From assembly GCA_002099365.1 (NCBI GenBank), contig MSED01000001.1, positions 248,001 to 312,000 on the forward strand: a stretch of DNA of 64,000 bases, written 5' to 3'. This document shows, piece by piece, positions 1 through 11,805 of the stretch. The notes below the pieces were generated by a model that was not told where the DNA came from, made no database searches, and was given only the letters and a program-made list of their open reading frames with translations. Each line of letters opens with the position of its first letter. Positions within the stretch are counted from its first letter, which is position 1. A program made the translations under genes and the position numbers. The DNA comes from Phialophora verrucosa. Lineage: Eukaryota; Ascomycota; Eurotiomycetes; Chaetothyriales; Herpotrichiellaceae.

Positions 1-2062
1 GCAGGCGAGCTTCAACAACAAATCATCGATCCTAGTCTACGTCCAGCAACCTCCCGACATGGATCATTGCAGTATCAACAGGGAGTCGCGGACCAGCAAA
101 TGGCTCAACCAAGCCACTATACACCCTCCTCTCATTCACATGCGGCACTCACTTCTCCTCATTCTACCACGGGATATCCGGCGACTCAGGTGTTCAATGA
201 GTATTCCGCCATGCTCCCTCCATACGACCTTCTCTATTCCCTTGTCGACCTTTACTTCAAACACATCAATATATGGCTGCCTTTGTTAGACCGAAAGACC
301 ACTCTTGACACCCTATTTGGAGCGTCAACGCTTGATGAAGCCGACCGGGTGCTCCTGCATGCGATCGTAGCGACAACCTTGCGCTTCTCCCAGGATCCTC
401 GATTGACTCCCGAAGGTCGCCAGCACTATCACGACATGTCCAAACAAAGGGTCCAATTATTCGGCTTGGAGAATTCAAATGTTCGAGCTTTGCAGGCCCT
501 TGTCATCCTGGCGTTGGACGTGACGGGAACAACGAATGGCCCACCAGCCTGGAATCTGCTCGCCCTCATCAGCAGAAGTATGGTACAACTCGGTCTGGCA
601 GTCGAGTCAGGCTCAGTGCTGGCCTCGCCCATGTATCCTTCAATCGCAACGCTCCGAGCTTCTGTCCTGCCCGAACCAAAGTCTTGGATCGAAGACGAAG
701 AACGACGCAGGCTGTTCTGGGCCGTTTACTTGCTGGACCGATACGCCACAATTGCCACCGCCTTTGAATTCGCCCTTGATGAGAAAGAGGTGGACCGCCG
801 TCTGCCTTGCCGAGACGACCTATTTGCGGCAAACAAGCCTGTCGAGACGAGATGGTTTCGGCCTCCAGAACACCCTCGCTACGCCACAGGGATGGCGGTC
901 GGCGACACGCATGGCTACTTCTCGTATCACTGCGAACTTATGGCTATTCTGGGGCGAATCCACCAATTTCTGAAGCGGCCAGTCGACATTGGGTCGTTGC
1001 CCGACGTCGAGCAGTGGCAAGGCTCATACCGTGCGCTCGACAGCGATCTGAATGCATGGCACTTCAGTCTGCCTGACGACTTTGCCAACATCACCCGGCT
1101 TCTCAAATCAAACGTGCCGGCTAAAAATACAAACTGTGGCTGGATCATGCTGCATGCCGCGTACTGCTTGACCGTCATTCGCTTAAACTCGTCGGCGGCG
1201 TACCCCAGCCAGACTTCGCCCATCTTCTGCTCATCCTACAGCGCTATGCAGAGGTGTTTGTCCGCAGTCGAGAACTTGCGTAAGCTCTGTCGTTTCGTTA
1301 AGCTCAGTGGTCTCCTGGACAAAGTTGGGCCCCCGTTCGCCTTTTCAATTTGGGTAAGGCGCTTCGTTCTTGAACCTCCTTGCGTTATCGGGCTGATGAT
1401 TATTCACAGGTGGGCGCTCGTGTTATGCTCGTTCACGGGTCGACCATGGATCACGAGGTGGATCCCGACATCGACTTCTTCGTCACGGCCCTTTCCGAGA
1501 TGGGCGAAAACTGGCTGGTTGCCAAACGGTACAGCGAGATCCTCAGCCGAGTGCTGGGAGAGTATCGACAGTCGCACCGGGCCAGCGGGGTGACAGGGGA
1601 GAGGGTGACTCCGTCGACGGTGAAAATCCTGGCCGACATGCGCAGGTAAGACTGTTTTCGGTCGTGATTGGTCGCCGACTAAGTTCGTGAAACAGATGTG
1701 CCTACGATCTTGACTTTTTAATATCTCGCCAGCCGCATGCTGCGGCAGTCAAATCATACCACCCCACACGTGCGAACACTCCCGCCCCCAACGAGCTGTG
1801 AGTCTTTCCCAGAATCCTGGTGCCGTCGTGCCGGGGCCCTCGTTGCAGCCTGGAGTGCTAACGACCGAGTAGGGAGTATCTTGACGTGTTCGATCTTTTC
1901 AACTTTCCACGCGTCCCAATGACCCAGGAAGGAGTGGACAATGGGACGGCGCAGCCTATGGGCCAAGCCGCCCCCCCGGATCTGGCAGCCATGAACGCCG
2001 CTATGATCCCGAATTTTGCGGTGCCAAATCCCGAAGCTGATTGGCTTTACCATACAAACTAG
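1..2062 (+). CDS. Zn2Cys6-family fungal transcription factor, C-terminal part (5' end outside window)
   Basis: The reading frame is open from base 1, so the start and any zinc cluster lie upstream. Exons read as 1-1353, 1410-1645, 1696-1797 and 1873-2062, all with GT-AG introns; the third intron has a branch-point-like gctaac. About 626 residues are visible. The middle part has the look of the fungal-specific transcription factor (MHR) domain: a helical stretch around YSLVDLYFKHINIWLPLLDR, then EDEERRRLFWAVYLLDRYAT, which matches the conserved R-R-x-FW-x-x-Y-x-x-D-R pattern of this family. The splice at 1353/1410 restores PPFAFSIWVGARVMLVHG. The protein ends ADWLYHTN. Target genes are unknown. 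It lies 7 kb from a rhamnose-catabolism pair, which is suggestive but no proof of a regulatory link. Confidence 0.82.
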
Positions 2063-5000
2063 GGCCAAGTCCTGGCGGGGAGGTGAACAGGTGCTGGTAC
2101 CTGTCTGAAACTTCCAGATCAAGTGGCGGAACGAGCTGTTATCAACGGCTGTGTCAGGATCCGAGTGCAACAAATGGAGATTGGTCGAGGTCGGTCTGAG
2201 GGATTACGGTATCTGGAATATGGCCGCAATGCCAGAGCCAGGGCTGATGGAGGCAAAATGCAGCAACCATTAGGGTGCGTAGGCTAGACATCTGGTGGAC
2301 GACGTACTCTTGTCTGAAATAGGAGCGACAACTTACCGTTCGTGCCGTGGACATGGTTGATAGTGTCAGCGACGAGGGGAAGAACGTGACCCGGTCGTAG
2401 TATTTTCGTAAGAGAGCGAGTCAGCCTTAGCCGATACCCCATTGGGGGCGCACAGGAGACTCAGAAGGGGATAGGCTGATCAGGCCAGCTCCAAGACCAT
2501 GGGAAGTCCAGCCTGCGATGGTAGCGTGACGGTGGGACAACCTTTTCTAACATTGGGTTTTCTAGACGAGTGACTCGCCGACCTTGTCAGATTACGAGCG
2601 GACCAACGAGGCGGGAAGGCGGGGGGATGAACGATCTCTCATGGAGACGTGATTCTCAGGTGAAGTGCGAGTGAGATGATGGAGGATGACAGTTCTTCGC
2701 CTCGCCAACGATTGCCGAGGTGTCGAGTGTATCTTCGCTGCCCCCGGATGTGTTTCCGTTTCCCCCCCCTGCGCCTTGGATGCCTGGAGCCCGAGGTGCC
2801 TCGCTCCCACGGCCTCCAGCCCTGCCGCGTCTACTTACCCTCGTCGTCGTCCACGGGCTGTTTCTATGCCGAGGTCAGGTGCCCTCACATGACCAAGGAC
2901 TCCCGTCATCAACTATTCTCTCTCCTCCGTCTCTTCTCATTCGCCTGTCGCGCACAACGTTCTCACGACGATGCTGACCTTGTCTGGCCATGTGGCGAAA
3001 TACCGAGTGCGGCGCATTCGCTTGTCGAACTGCTTGCATAGGTACTTGGCCCTTTTGTTTCCACCGACTGCCTCTAGCTGTATCCCTTCCCATGACTGCA
3101 TCATCCATCGGCTTGCCTCCTAGTCTCCCGAGGTCTAGGGGCGTCTTGAGCTTCAGGCTCCTAGTCACTCGTTCTTGTGCTCGCGAACCTCTCAGCACCG
3201 CCCGGTCTACTCCCAATGTGTTCAAGCCTTTTCAGCCTCAGACCGTCCATGACTCCAGACGCCGCATCGAATCGCAAGCTGCGGCGGACCGTCGTCACTA
3301 ACCTCATCGCAGGTGACGACGTGAGTCCCGCTCTGGGCAGCGGATAGTTGCTGCTTCCTGCATCCCATTTCGCGCTGTGGTCGATCAACCCACCACGTTT
3401 CGGACCCAACATTCATTCCCTGGTCCCCTCCTTCGCAAGAACGCCATTCCCTTCCCACTCCCTTCCCATTCCGCTCCATCGTGCGCATTCACGTCGAACT
3501 CGCCCTATGCTCCGGGTGACTAGGCTTAGTCCTCCATCAGGCCGGCCTCTTATTCGGTCGACATCGTCATCCCGGCCACCTCATTGGCGCTGCTCCTGGT
3601 CTCAAAACGTGGCAGACCGGGGGCTTTGCACTTCCGACGACTATGCACCATCATCTGCTCAATCTTTGTCCCGATCACCGCAATGCTTCCCGTCTTTTGG
3701 AGATTGCCCTCTTTTGCTATGCCATTGGACAAACTTGGCCCTCGACACTGACTCCATGAGTCGCAGCTTCCCTTTCGAACCTGCCTAACCGCATCAGGTC
3801 GACTGATTGGTTCCTTCCTAAGGCTACAGCCACGACCTCCTCGATATAAGACTACAAAGCACCAGGTGCCTGGCTTAATCCACCATTGTGTGTTCAATTG
3901 TCTCGTGCATATTTGGTCTTCTTTTCTCTCAAGCAAAGTGTTTTTCGCAAGCATTGTTCTCTGTTGTTGCTTCCAGTACCGAGCCACCTCGAATTCCAAC
4001 CCGACTATTCAGAAACAAAGCAAGCATGTGCTATCAGATCGTGGAAAGATATGCGGTATGCCGCTGTCTATATCACAAGCACTCGGTCGACCCCTGTCAA
4101 CGATATGGTCAACGAGGCCATTCTACCACCGAGAAGACAGTTCTGGTTGGATTCGCCTGTCCAACCCACTCTGCAAAGCGAAATACAGATAATTCCTCAT
4201 CGTCAAATACAAAGCCTTCCGGAGGCCGCCCATGGCACGACTCTGGCTATTCTAGTGGTGGCTCTGCGCGACGGTGAAGGCAAACGCTGTCCATTTTGGA
4301 TCGACTGGCCACGGCAATGACAATGCTCTACGGAGAGTGTTCTGGATAAGGAGACTCGACGCCTGAGTGACGCCTTGTTTGTTCTCCGCTCAATCTCGCA
4401 GGAATCGGCTGGGACCACCCTGTCGCTCCTTCCATGTCAATCGCAGGTCGACCAAGACGACGCCATGTTTGTATGGATAATATCTCCAGAGGACACGGTT
4501 GATATTCCACCGTGTCCGAGTTCTACTAATGGTTCGGCGCCTTGCCCACGCCCACCTTGCACCGCAGTCATGGACATCGAACATCCCATTCTTGGAACTT
4601 GGTGCCGGGGGTCGACCCCGCAAGCAGGACAATCCTCGACGTTCGCAACTCAACGTAACTCTGCACGGCGCAAACTCCGGCTTCAGCTCCCGGTTCACGA
4701 CTGAAGTCACGACTTCGGCGCTACCAAGTCTCGACGTACGTCACACTACACTCTTTTTTACCGTGGTCACGAAGACGAAATCGACTAAACTCGACTCTGG
4801 TAAGGGAATCAGGATCGGACCGCATCGGCGAGGAGGCGCAGGCGCTTCCTGATGATGCACGTCTCACCCGGGTGCGTAGGAAACGGAGGGCGCACTATTT
4901 CCGGGTACTCTCCTTGGATGGCGTTGGGTCTCCGATATGCAGAGCATTAGCAAAGATTGCATGGCGTAGCGGCATTGATTACTACGAGGATCGGGTATAC

Positions 5001-6275
5001 GACGTGGGACGTCAACTGGGCGTATTTTGGGGTTTGAGTCATTCGGCGATATATGTATTACTCTGCGGTTCGCGCATTATTGATCGGAGCGCCGGGGATA
5101 GTAGCACAGGGCGAGGTCTTGAACGTCTTGGCCCCGTCTGCCTAAACAGGCGAACAATATCAGGCAACCCGAAACCCACACAATGACTTTTACTTTTAGG
5201 TATTTGTGGCATCGCGGGCGATCCTGAGGTAGGCAGCAAGCTACCGCTGCTGGGGGTCTGCTCTGGACGGCTCGGCCTGGGCGACGAAACCTTTTTTCGG
5301 TTTGGAATTTTTGATTCCCTAGCCCTGCTGTCTTTGTCAAAGAGGACACGATGACAAAAAACCGCAGGCGGCGGGCCGTGATGTCGAATCCCCGGAGTGG
5401 GCCACATAAGCTCTCCTTGGGAGGGGTGCACCAGAGACACCGGGAGGGAGGAGACGAATCTGTGATGCCTTCCCGGTCACGCACATCATGCTGCAAAGAC
5501 ACGCAATGGCGATGACAATGACGCACATTCGACGCACAACGAACGACGATTCCGTTGACGTCGCATCATGGATTTCGGAGATGCGAATCGAGACCGCGGG
5601 GTTCAGCAGGCCGACCCGCCCAAGCCCGCAAAGCGCATGTTATCGCCCACCGACTGTCGTCACGTTGCTGTCCCGGCAAAGGGTAAATGTAGTGAGGCAT
5701 TATCTCGGACGGTACTACTGCTGACTGGCGGTCAATCCTTTGGAGCGAAACTACTCAGACTAAGTCCCGATATAGAGTGAGATTCGTGCCGGTAATTGGA
5801 GACGTCACGGACTCAGTCACAGCCGAAGGGACAAAAGTCGCGAGGAAAGGTCTCTGCGGCTTTCCCCAATCCAGCATGCTGCCAGGGAGCCAGGCCAGGA
5901 TGGGAGGGGGTTGGGATGGGGCCGAAAATAGATAACTCATGATGCGTACCTCGTAGGGACGGTGAAGCCAACTTACCAATGAATCTAACGAGTTAGTTGG
6001 GTCAGCCACAGACAGCATCTCTTCAGCCGCAGATCCTAATAGGGCTGACTCTCGTTGGCGTCCCACTGGTTGAGTGACAGGAACGAGGAACAGCAGGATT
6101 CCGGGTACCTTGCACTGCTGTATGTACTGGAATGTTCCCAGGCTAGAGATCCCTCGGCTGCTGGGGCATGTTATTCCCACCCCGCCCCTCCTTCTCCCGC
6201 CCAGGGTTTTGCAGAGAGAATGTGGCTGTGGCGGTCTTGGATAGATGGAGACTTCGGGCCAGGTGTGGTGGGCAT

Positions 6276-6330
6276 GAGCACGAGCACGAGCACAAGCACG
6301 AGCATGAGCATGAGCATGAGCATCAGCGTG
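6276..6330. repeat. GAGCAN hexanucleotide microsatellite
   Basis: Imperfect tandem GAGCAC/GAGCAT units, about nine copies. They create a spurious SMSMS-type reading frame on one strand and an M-L-rich one on the other, so the ORFs across this point should not be taken as genes. Confidence 0.85.
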
Positions 6331-8371
6331 CGAGATAGCATTTTGGCCGGCCAGGCGAGCATCCCGGTGCCGACGATCGCTATGTACGAGTACAGTTGTC
6401 GAGTACGAGCGCGCGAGCACTACACAATAGTAGGTTAGCACGCTCGCACCTTGCACCCTCGCACCCCAGGTCAGCAACAAGCGTCGCGTGCGCTGCGTTG
6501 AGCTGCTTGCAGTGCGTTGCGTTGCTTCGCTTGGCTTCACAGCGACGCACGACGCGCGACGATCGAGTCATGAGATTCCTCAACGTGTTGCCGAGGCGTG
6601 CAGAGCTGGCGGCTAAAAGCGTCGCAATAAGATTACTTGCAGTGTGTATGCCTGTGTGTGTGTCTATGTGTGCGCTCACGGGAATGGACACTTGGATCTG
6701 GTCTGGGATTGGTGCTGCTACACAGTTTGCTGCGGGCTGAAATGTGAATGGGGTGAATGCGAGGTGAATGCGAGGTGAGAGCGAGGGGAAGTCAGTCCCA
6801 CGAAAGTCCGTTCGGGATTTTGTCATCCGCTTGCACAAGAGCCATATCTCACCATGCCATGCCATGGCGGATTCTACGAGTTGCACTGACTCCCTCTTCC
6901 TCTCTCGCCTCTTGTGGTCGCTCGCTCGATTGATTGGTCACCACTGCTCGGAGTATATACCAGCTTGCCCGCTCTGCACGGTGTGGTGTACTTTGACCCT
7001 GGCACTTGACTGCCGACTCGGGACTCGCCAAAAGTACAACTTCCTGCCAGAGATCGTTCGAATTCCAAGTGCGTACAATGATTACCCCAGCGCAGCATGG
7101 CAAAGCACAGCACAGCTCAGCTCAGCTCAACATTGATCCTGGGGCACGCAGTCGAAGCTCAATCTCACATACAAGCCACTCGAGCCCTAACGTCGAGTCC
7201 GTAATCGTGGGCAGAACTCACAATCGAATCTGACAACACGTCATGGTCAACAAGAAGAGGAAGACATCGACCGCGTGCGACAGCTGTCCAAGAACCATCG
7301 GGAATGCCCCCACCACAGTCAGTACCGACACAAAAAGCCTGGAAAGGGTGTTGCCCTTTTCCATGGCCATGAATTTGGCGCCAATTTGGTCAAAGCTACT
7401 GACTCGATCGTGTTACTTTGTCCTTGCCACTACATCCGCTTTGAATCTCCGTCTGCAACTCGTGGTCTGCAATCTTTGTAATGGCTCGCCTGGGCGCTCT
7501 GGTGTCGTGAATCGTGGACCGTCACTTGTCCGGCGAATGTGCGCGTGAGAATACGGCTGAACGCTCCACGTGTGTACACACCGGGTACTGTACTGTGTCT
7601 GTACTTGTATATGCATCTGCAGAGTCAGACCTCACTTGGAACGCTTGGGCAACGAATCTATATCTGGATTTGGCAAAGTAATGCCCAATATGGCGATGGA
7701 CTCCTCCTGCTGCACTTTCCCCCTTCTTGTCAACGTCCGGAGTTCAATTTCTTGCCTTTCGAGGCGGCGCTTCAAATATGGCCGAAGAAGACTACGAGGT
7801 GATGCTGATTCATTGCATCACACCATCTAGCCAGCTGTGCAGCTGCGAGCGTCTCGTTGGGCCAGTTCCACAGCTCGGGGTTATGGTCGATGCAGGAGAT
7901 GACTCTTCTGAAAGTCTAGCTCAACGCACTTGGATCCGCGAGATTCGACGATCCACCTCACAGAAATTCGGTATACCTCCGTCTTCGGGGGATCTTTGTT
8001 GGTGCGATTCCGCACGAAGATGAATACTCTCATCCCGCTACGTCTCCAGCATTCGTTCAGCTCTAAACACAGGATGTACCTGTCTAAAGCTGCCTCCCGT
8101 GCGAGCAGACCGGACACCCTAGCTCGAGTGGAACTCCGAGTTCATGCATTGAGCGTCGACCAGGTAAGCATATTGACGGTCGCTGATGGTCAGTAAGGTG
8201 GCCTGACATATACCACTAGAGTAGGAACAATGGGATGTTGTGTGTATACGTCTGGAGGGAAGGGAAAATCCCGATGTGAAGGATGACAAGGCGATTTTAC
8301 CTCCCGTCGAAGAAGAGGAATAGAAGAGGAAAGGAAAACGAAGAAGTGGCACGACAACGTCAGACCGATCA

Positions 8372-8399
8372 GACCAGACCAGACCAGACCAGACCAGAT
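8372..8399. repeat. CCAGA pentanucleotide repeat
   Basis: Five to six consecutive units of accag/ccaga, about 780 bases upstream of the rhamnose dehydrogenase start. Simple-sequence tract; no function can be read from it. Confidence 0.85.
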
Positions 8400-9174
8400 C
8401 ATCCTCTCGCACTCAACTACCGCATATGCTCGACCACGATAGAGTAGCCCATCGGAGTCTACAGAACCAACTTTGAGATTCGCAACTGCTTGTCAATCGG
8501 CACAGTCAATATGGACCTTCAAACGTCAAGCCAGAGTAAGTTCAAAGTAAGTAGTCGGGACTCTGTATACGCAGGCCGTGCTTTCAGGACTTCAGATGCC
8601 CTTTCGGACAGGAATTTCGCGCGATGTCCGGGTTTATATACAGAGTACAGAAGCCGCTCAGACACTGTCTCCTTCGTGACAGAGAGACAATGGCTGTCAG
8701 TGGAGGCGCACAGTGCCACATGTGATGCCACCGACAATGTGACAGCTCGGCGTGAGTTTACCCGAGCAGCAATTCCCCTCGCTGGCGAACCCTCCGTTGT
8801 AGGATGCATGTGGGGGTCGGTGGGCGGTCGCCGGATGAATGCCTCACGACGGTTGCGTTTGGAAGAAATAGGCATTCTGTGACTTAGCATACTATACTAC
8901 CTTACAGTATAGATGGTAGGACAGAGTTCCTGCTGTCCAGTATGGTGAAGGAGTAACAGTTACAGCCGGAAGGATAGTATTTCGTCAAAGGTGTCGGACT
9001 CGAACGTGGCGGTTGCTCTTTTCTGACTTGTCTATATTCGATTGTCGAACTTCAACCCGTCAACCAAAGCAGATCCGCCCGTTGGCCCCAAACTCGTTCC
9101 TGGACAGTGCCATTTCAGCCTATTTGCCCTACAGACAGATTTACTTGGACTGCTTCACGACACTCTGCGGCGCA

Positions 9175-10014
9175 ATGACCCTGCCGCCGCTCCTCGCCGG
9201 GCAGGTCTGCGCAATCACCGGCGGGCTTACAGGGATAGGAAGAGCGATCACGGTCCTCTTCCTGTCGCATGGCGCCAAAGTCGCAGTCAATTACCTTGCT
9301 TCACACAACAAAGACGAGGACCAGCTCCTCACATCACTCCGCACGGACGCATTCGACGCCATAAAAGCCAGGTCATCGTCGACGGCGCTGCACAACCTCG
9401 AGGATGTGCCGCTGTTGACCGTGCCGGGAGACATCTCACTACCCGAGACGGGCCACGCTCTCGTTGCGCAAACGGTCGCCAAATTCGGGAGACTCGACAC
9501 CTTCGTCTCCAACGCCGGGGTCTGCAAGTTCGAGGAATTCCTCGACATTTCTCCCGAGCTGTACCAAAGCCATGTGAACACCAATTTGTCGGGCGCCTTT
9601 TTTGCGGTTCAGGCCGCGGCGCGGCAGATGACTCAACAGACACCCCAGGGGGGTAGTATTATCGGCATTTCAAGCATTTCGGCGCTGGTCGGAGGCGCGC
9701 AGCAGTGCCACTACACGCCCACCAAGGCTGGGATCTTGAGTCTCATGCAGTCGACCGCCACGGCGTTGGGCCGGTACAACATCCGGTGTAACGCGCTTCT
9801 TCCCGGGACGATCCGCACGCAGCTGAACGACGAGGACTTGAAGGATGGGAGTGACAAGAAGAAGTACATGGAGGGGCGGATCCCCCTGGGAAGGCTGGGC
9901 AAGCCAGATGATCTAGCGGGACCGGCACTGTTTCTGGCCCAAGGGGAGTTGAGCGGCTATGTGACTGGTGCGGCGATCCTAGTCGATGGGGGTGCGTTCG
10001 TAAACTTTCAATGA
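9175..10014 (+). CDS. LRA1: L-rhamnose 1-dehydrogenase (SDR), first step of L-rhamnose catabolism
   Basis: Classical SDR of 279 residues in a single exon. It should oxidise L-rhamnose to L-rhamnono-1,4-lactone with NAD(P)+. Visible hallmarks are the cofactor motif TGGLTGIG (residues 15-22), NAG (113-115), the catalytic Ser region ISSIS and Tyr180/Lys184 in YTPTK, then the C-terminal LVDGG. Long stretches such as the VPGDISLPETG and GTIRTQLNDEDLKD regions recall the Scheffersomyces stipitis rhamnose dehydrogenase, which is why I name it specifically. The frame opens at 9013, but ATG 9175 gives the normal length for the family and starts just before the Rossmann strand. It is tail-to-tail with the lactonase gene, 80 bases apart. 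Confidence 0.88.
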   Translation: MTLPPLLAGQVCAITGGLTGIGRAITVLFLSHGAKVAVNYLASHNKDEDQLLTSLRTDAFDAIKARSSSTALHNLEDVPLLTVPGDISLPETGHALVAQTVAKFGRLDTFVSNAGVCKFEEFLDISPELYQSHVNTNLSGAFFAVQAAARQMTQQTPQGGSIIGISSISALVGGAQQCHYTPTKAGILSLMQSTATALGRYNIRCNALLPGTIRTQLNDEDLKDGSDKKKYMEGRIPLGRLGKPDDLAGPALFLAQGELSGYVTGAAILVDGGAFVNFQ

Positions 10015-10094
10015 CCGAACCGACATGCAAAGCTCATGGAAGGGATTCTCCAAAGACCCAAAAGTACCTGCGTTCAGTGTCTAGTGATCATTGC

Positions 10095-11174
10095 TCATAG
10101 GCGGATATTGTATGCTTCCACGGCCGTGCCTGACCATACCCGCGCTTTCTCATCCCGCGTCAGATTTTGTGCCGTGAGCATCGCCTCTACGAGGTCGTGC
10201 CAGTGATGCCATGACTTCGCGACACCAGGACCCCCGACATTGCAAACCGGCCAGTCTGAGCCAAACATGATTCGTGAAGGACCAAAGGCCTTGAACACGA
10301 CATCGACCCAAGGCTTCGTCCGTGCCGCCAATACTGAGGTTTCTGTTGGGTTGTTCTCCTCTTGCTCCGGGAGTTCGGAGAACATGCCCGAGAGTTTCAT
10401 GTACGTATACGGATGACTTGCCATCCGCTCGATGCACTTGGACCATCTCGCAAAGTCCGGATGTTCTCCCAGCGCTTCATCGGCGGGAAGTCGTAAGTTT
10501 GGCTTGCAGAAGTGGTTGATGATGATCCTGACTTTACCTGAGCCGCCGACGGGGTAGACCCGGTCCATCATTTCACACGCCTCTTCGAGTTGACTGAGTC
10601 CGCCTGACCGGGCATCGACGCCTAAGTCGAAGGTAAGATTCTGCGTGCCCAGCCACCGCAACCCGTCGATGAACGGTGGGTCGAGCATGACGCCAGCGGG
10701 TTTGTCCTGGACTAGGTACCTAAAGCCCTTGATCAGATGCCATTCGTCTCCCGCATGCTGTCGAGCGCGTTGCACGTATGTCGCCAATTCCCTTTGGCCA
10801 GCTGGGACGGGAGCCCATGGGACAATTCCGAGAACCAGCTTGCCATCGTCGGGATGGTGGCCTTCCCCTTCACGTGGCGTGCCCCGTGCGATTCGAAGCA
10901 GAAAGTCCACTTCCTCGAGAGCGTCAGTCCACTGAGACTCTTCTAGGCCTGACTTGCGATCTGTTTCGAGAAACACGAAGCCCAGGAGACGGTTGGAGTG
11001 TCGTGCGGTAGCTGCTCGGTACTGGTCCACAGAGTTCTGTCTGTTCAGACGGTGGTCTTCTGGTAGGTCAGCTGTCCAGTTTAAGGAAGGGATATGTGAA
11101 GCGGCGTAAAGGTGGATATGCGAATCAACAATAGCCAAGGGTTGGGTGCCGTAGTCGTCGTCTTGCGAAGCCAT
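10095..11174 (-). CDS. LRA2: L-rhamnono-gamma-lactonase (amidohydrolase family 2)
   Basis: Single-exon protein of 359 residues of the metal-dependent amidohydrolase/TIM-barrel superfamily. It has the N-terminal metal motif HIH (residues 19-21, in VDSHIHLY) and the late GSDWPVCN motif bearing the conserved Asp. It should hydrolyse L-rhamnono-1,4-lactone to L-rhamnonate. The assignment rests on family features plus its position next to the L-rhamnose 1-dehydrogenase, the same pairing seen in the yeast LRA gene cluster. The dehydratase and aldolase of the pathway are not in this window. If the context is ignored, it could be another sugar-lactone hydrolase. Confidence 0.85.
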   Translation of the reverse strand: MASQDDDYGTQPLAIVDSHIHLYAASHIPSLNWTADLPEDHRLNRQNSVDQYRAATARHSNRLLGFVFLETDRKSGLEESQWTDALEEVDFLLRIARGTPREGEGHHPDDGKLVLGIVPWAPVPAGQRELATYVQRARQHAGDEWHLIKGFRYLVQDKPAGVMLDPPFIDGLRWLGTQNLTFDLGVDARSGGLSQLEEACEMMDRVYPVGGSGKVRIIINHFCKPNLRLPADEALGEHPDFARWSKCIERMASHPYTYMKLSGMFSELPEQEENNPTETSVLAARTKPWVDVVFKAFGPSRIMFGSDWPVCNVGGPGVAKSWHHWHDLVEAMLTAQNLTRDEKARVWSGTAVEAYNIRL

Positions 11175-11805
11175 CCTGATTTCTTCCTGTAATGAGGAGG
11201 CTGATCAATTCTAGACAAGAACAAGAACTCAGAGCAGAAAGCATGTCTCGAACAGCAACACAGAAGCTCAATAGTAGCTTCGACACTGTGAAGAAAGCCC
11301 GCATCTAGCCACACAGTCGACGGGATTAGCACGCTGGTCTCGGTGTTTCGGGCCAATGTTCCAAGAAGTGAACTCATTCTCAGCACGGGAAGCTGGTAAG
11401 CCTGGATGGGCTGCATCTCCCCGCACTTTGGTCTTCTGGGTAGGCGTGGCCTGCGAAAGGCCTGGAAGATGGTGAATCTGGTCTTGTCAATGAACAGAGA
11501 GGATAAGTACGAGAACCGCAAACACGAGAAAAAGTCTTATCCTAGAACTTGATGGTGTGAGGATGTTGTACATGTGTCATTTGAAACGCGTCAAGCTGCC
11601 GCGCTCAGGCCCTCATTCAGATTCCAGTCTCTCCACCATCTGAGCGAATTATCATTTCGCCGTCGTCAGGATATCGAGAGAACGGGATGTCTACTCCTGG
11701 CGCTGATCTGGCTTGATGCCGCATAATACCCCCGGTTGATCTTTGTCAAAGGACGCCTCACCTTGGCCAAACAGATTGCGCGCTGCTGACTGCCGTCATT
11801 CAACT
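11175..11805. other. intergenic region, divergent promoters
   Basis: Region between the lactonase gene (minus) and the conserved unknown gene (plus). I see no gene or clear motif in it. Confidence 0.5.

Larger units (their letters stand above)
2063..9174. other. long interval without a recognisable gene
   Basis: About 7.1 kb in which short ORFs overlap in all frames but none has a recognisable domain, a consistent exon series or a family motif. It holds a (GAGCAN)n hexamer tract near 6276-6330, a TG-rich tract near 6645-6670, AGCTC/CAGCA short repeats near 7105-7130 and a CCAGA pentamer tract near 8372-8399. It could contain long UTRs, non-coding transcripts or a decayed gene; the sequence alone does not decide this. 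Confidence 0.6.

Noticed and set aside
3000..4700. Several overlapping 100-150-codon ORFs on both strands
   Set aside because: No conserved motif, no consistent splice pattern, and overlapping frames of similar length on both strands, as expected from non-coding DNA of moderate GC.
5755..6540. 261-codon minus-strand ORF
   Set aside because: Its open state depends on the GAGCAN microsatellite; no domain or homology is recognisable.
7243..7290. ATG followed by KKRKTSTACDSC, resembling the start of a Zn2Cys6 cluster
   Set aside because: Only the first two Cys are present; the expected R-x-R-K-x-R-C continuation is absent in all frames.
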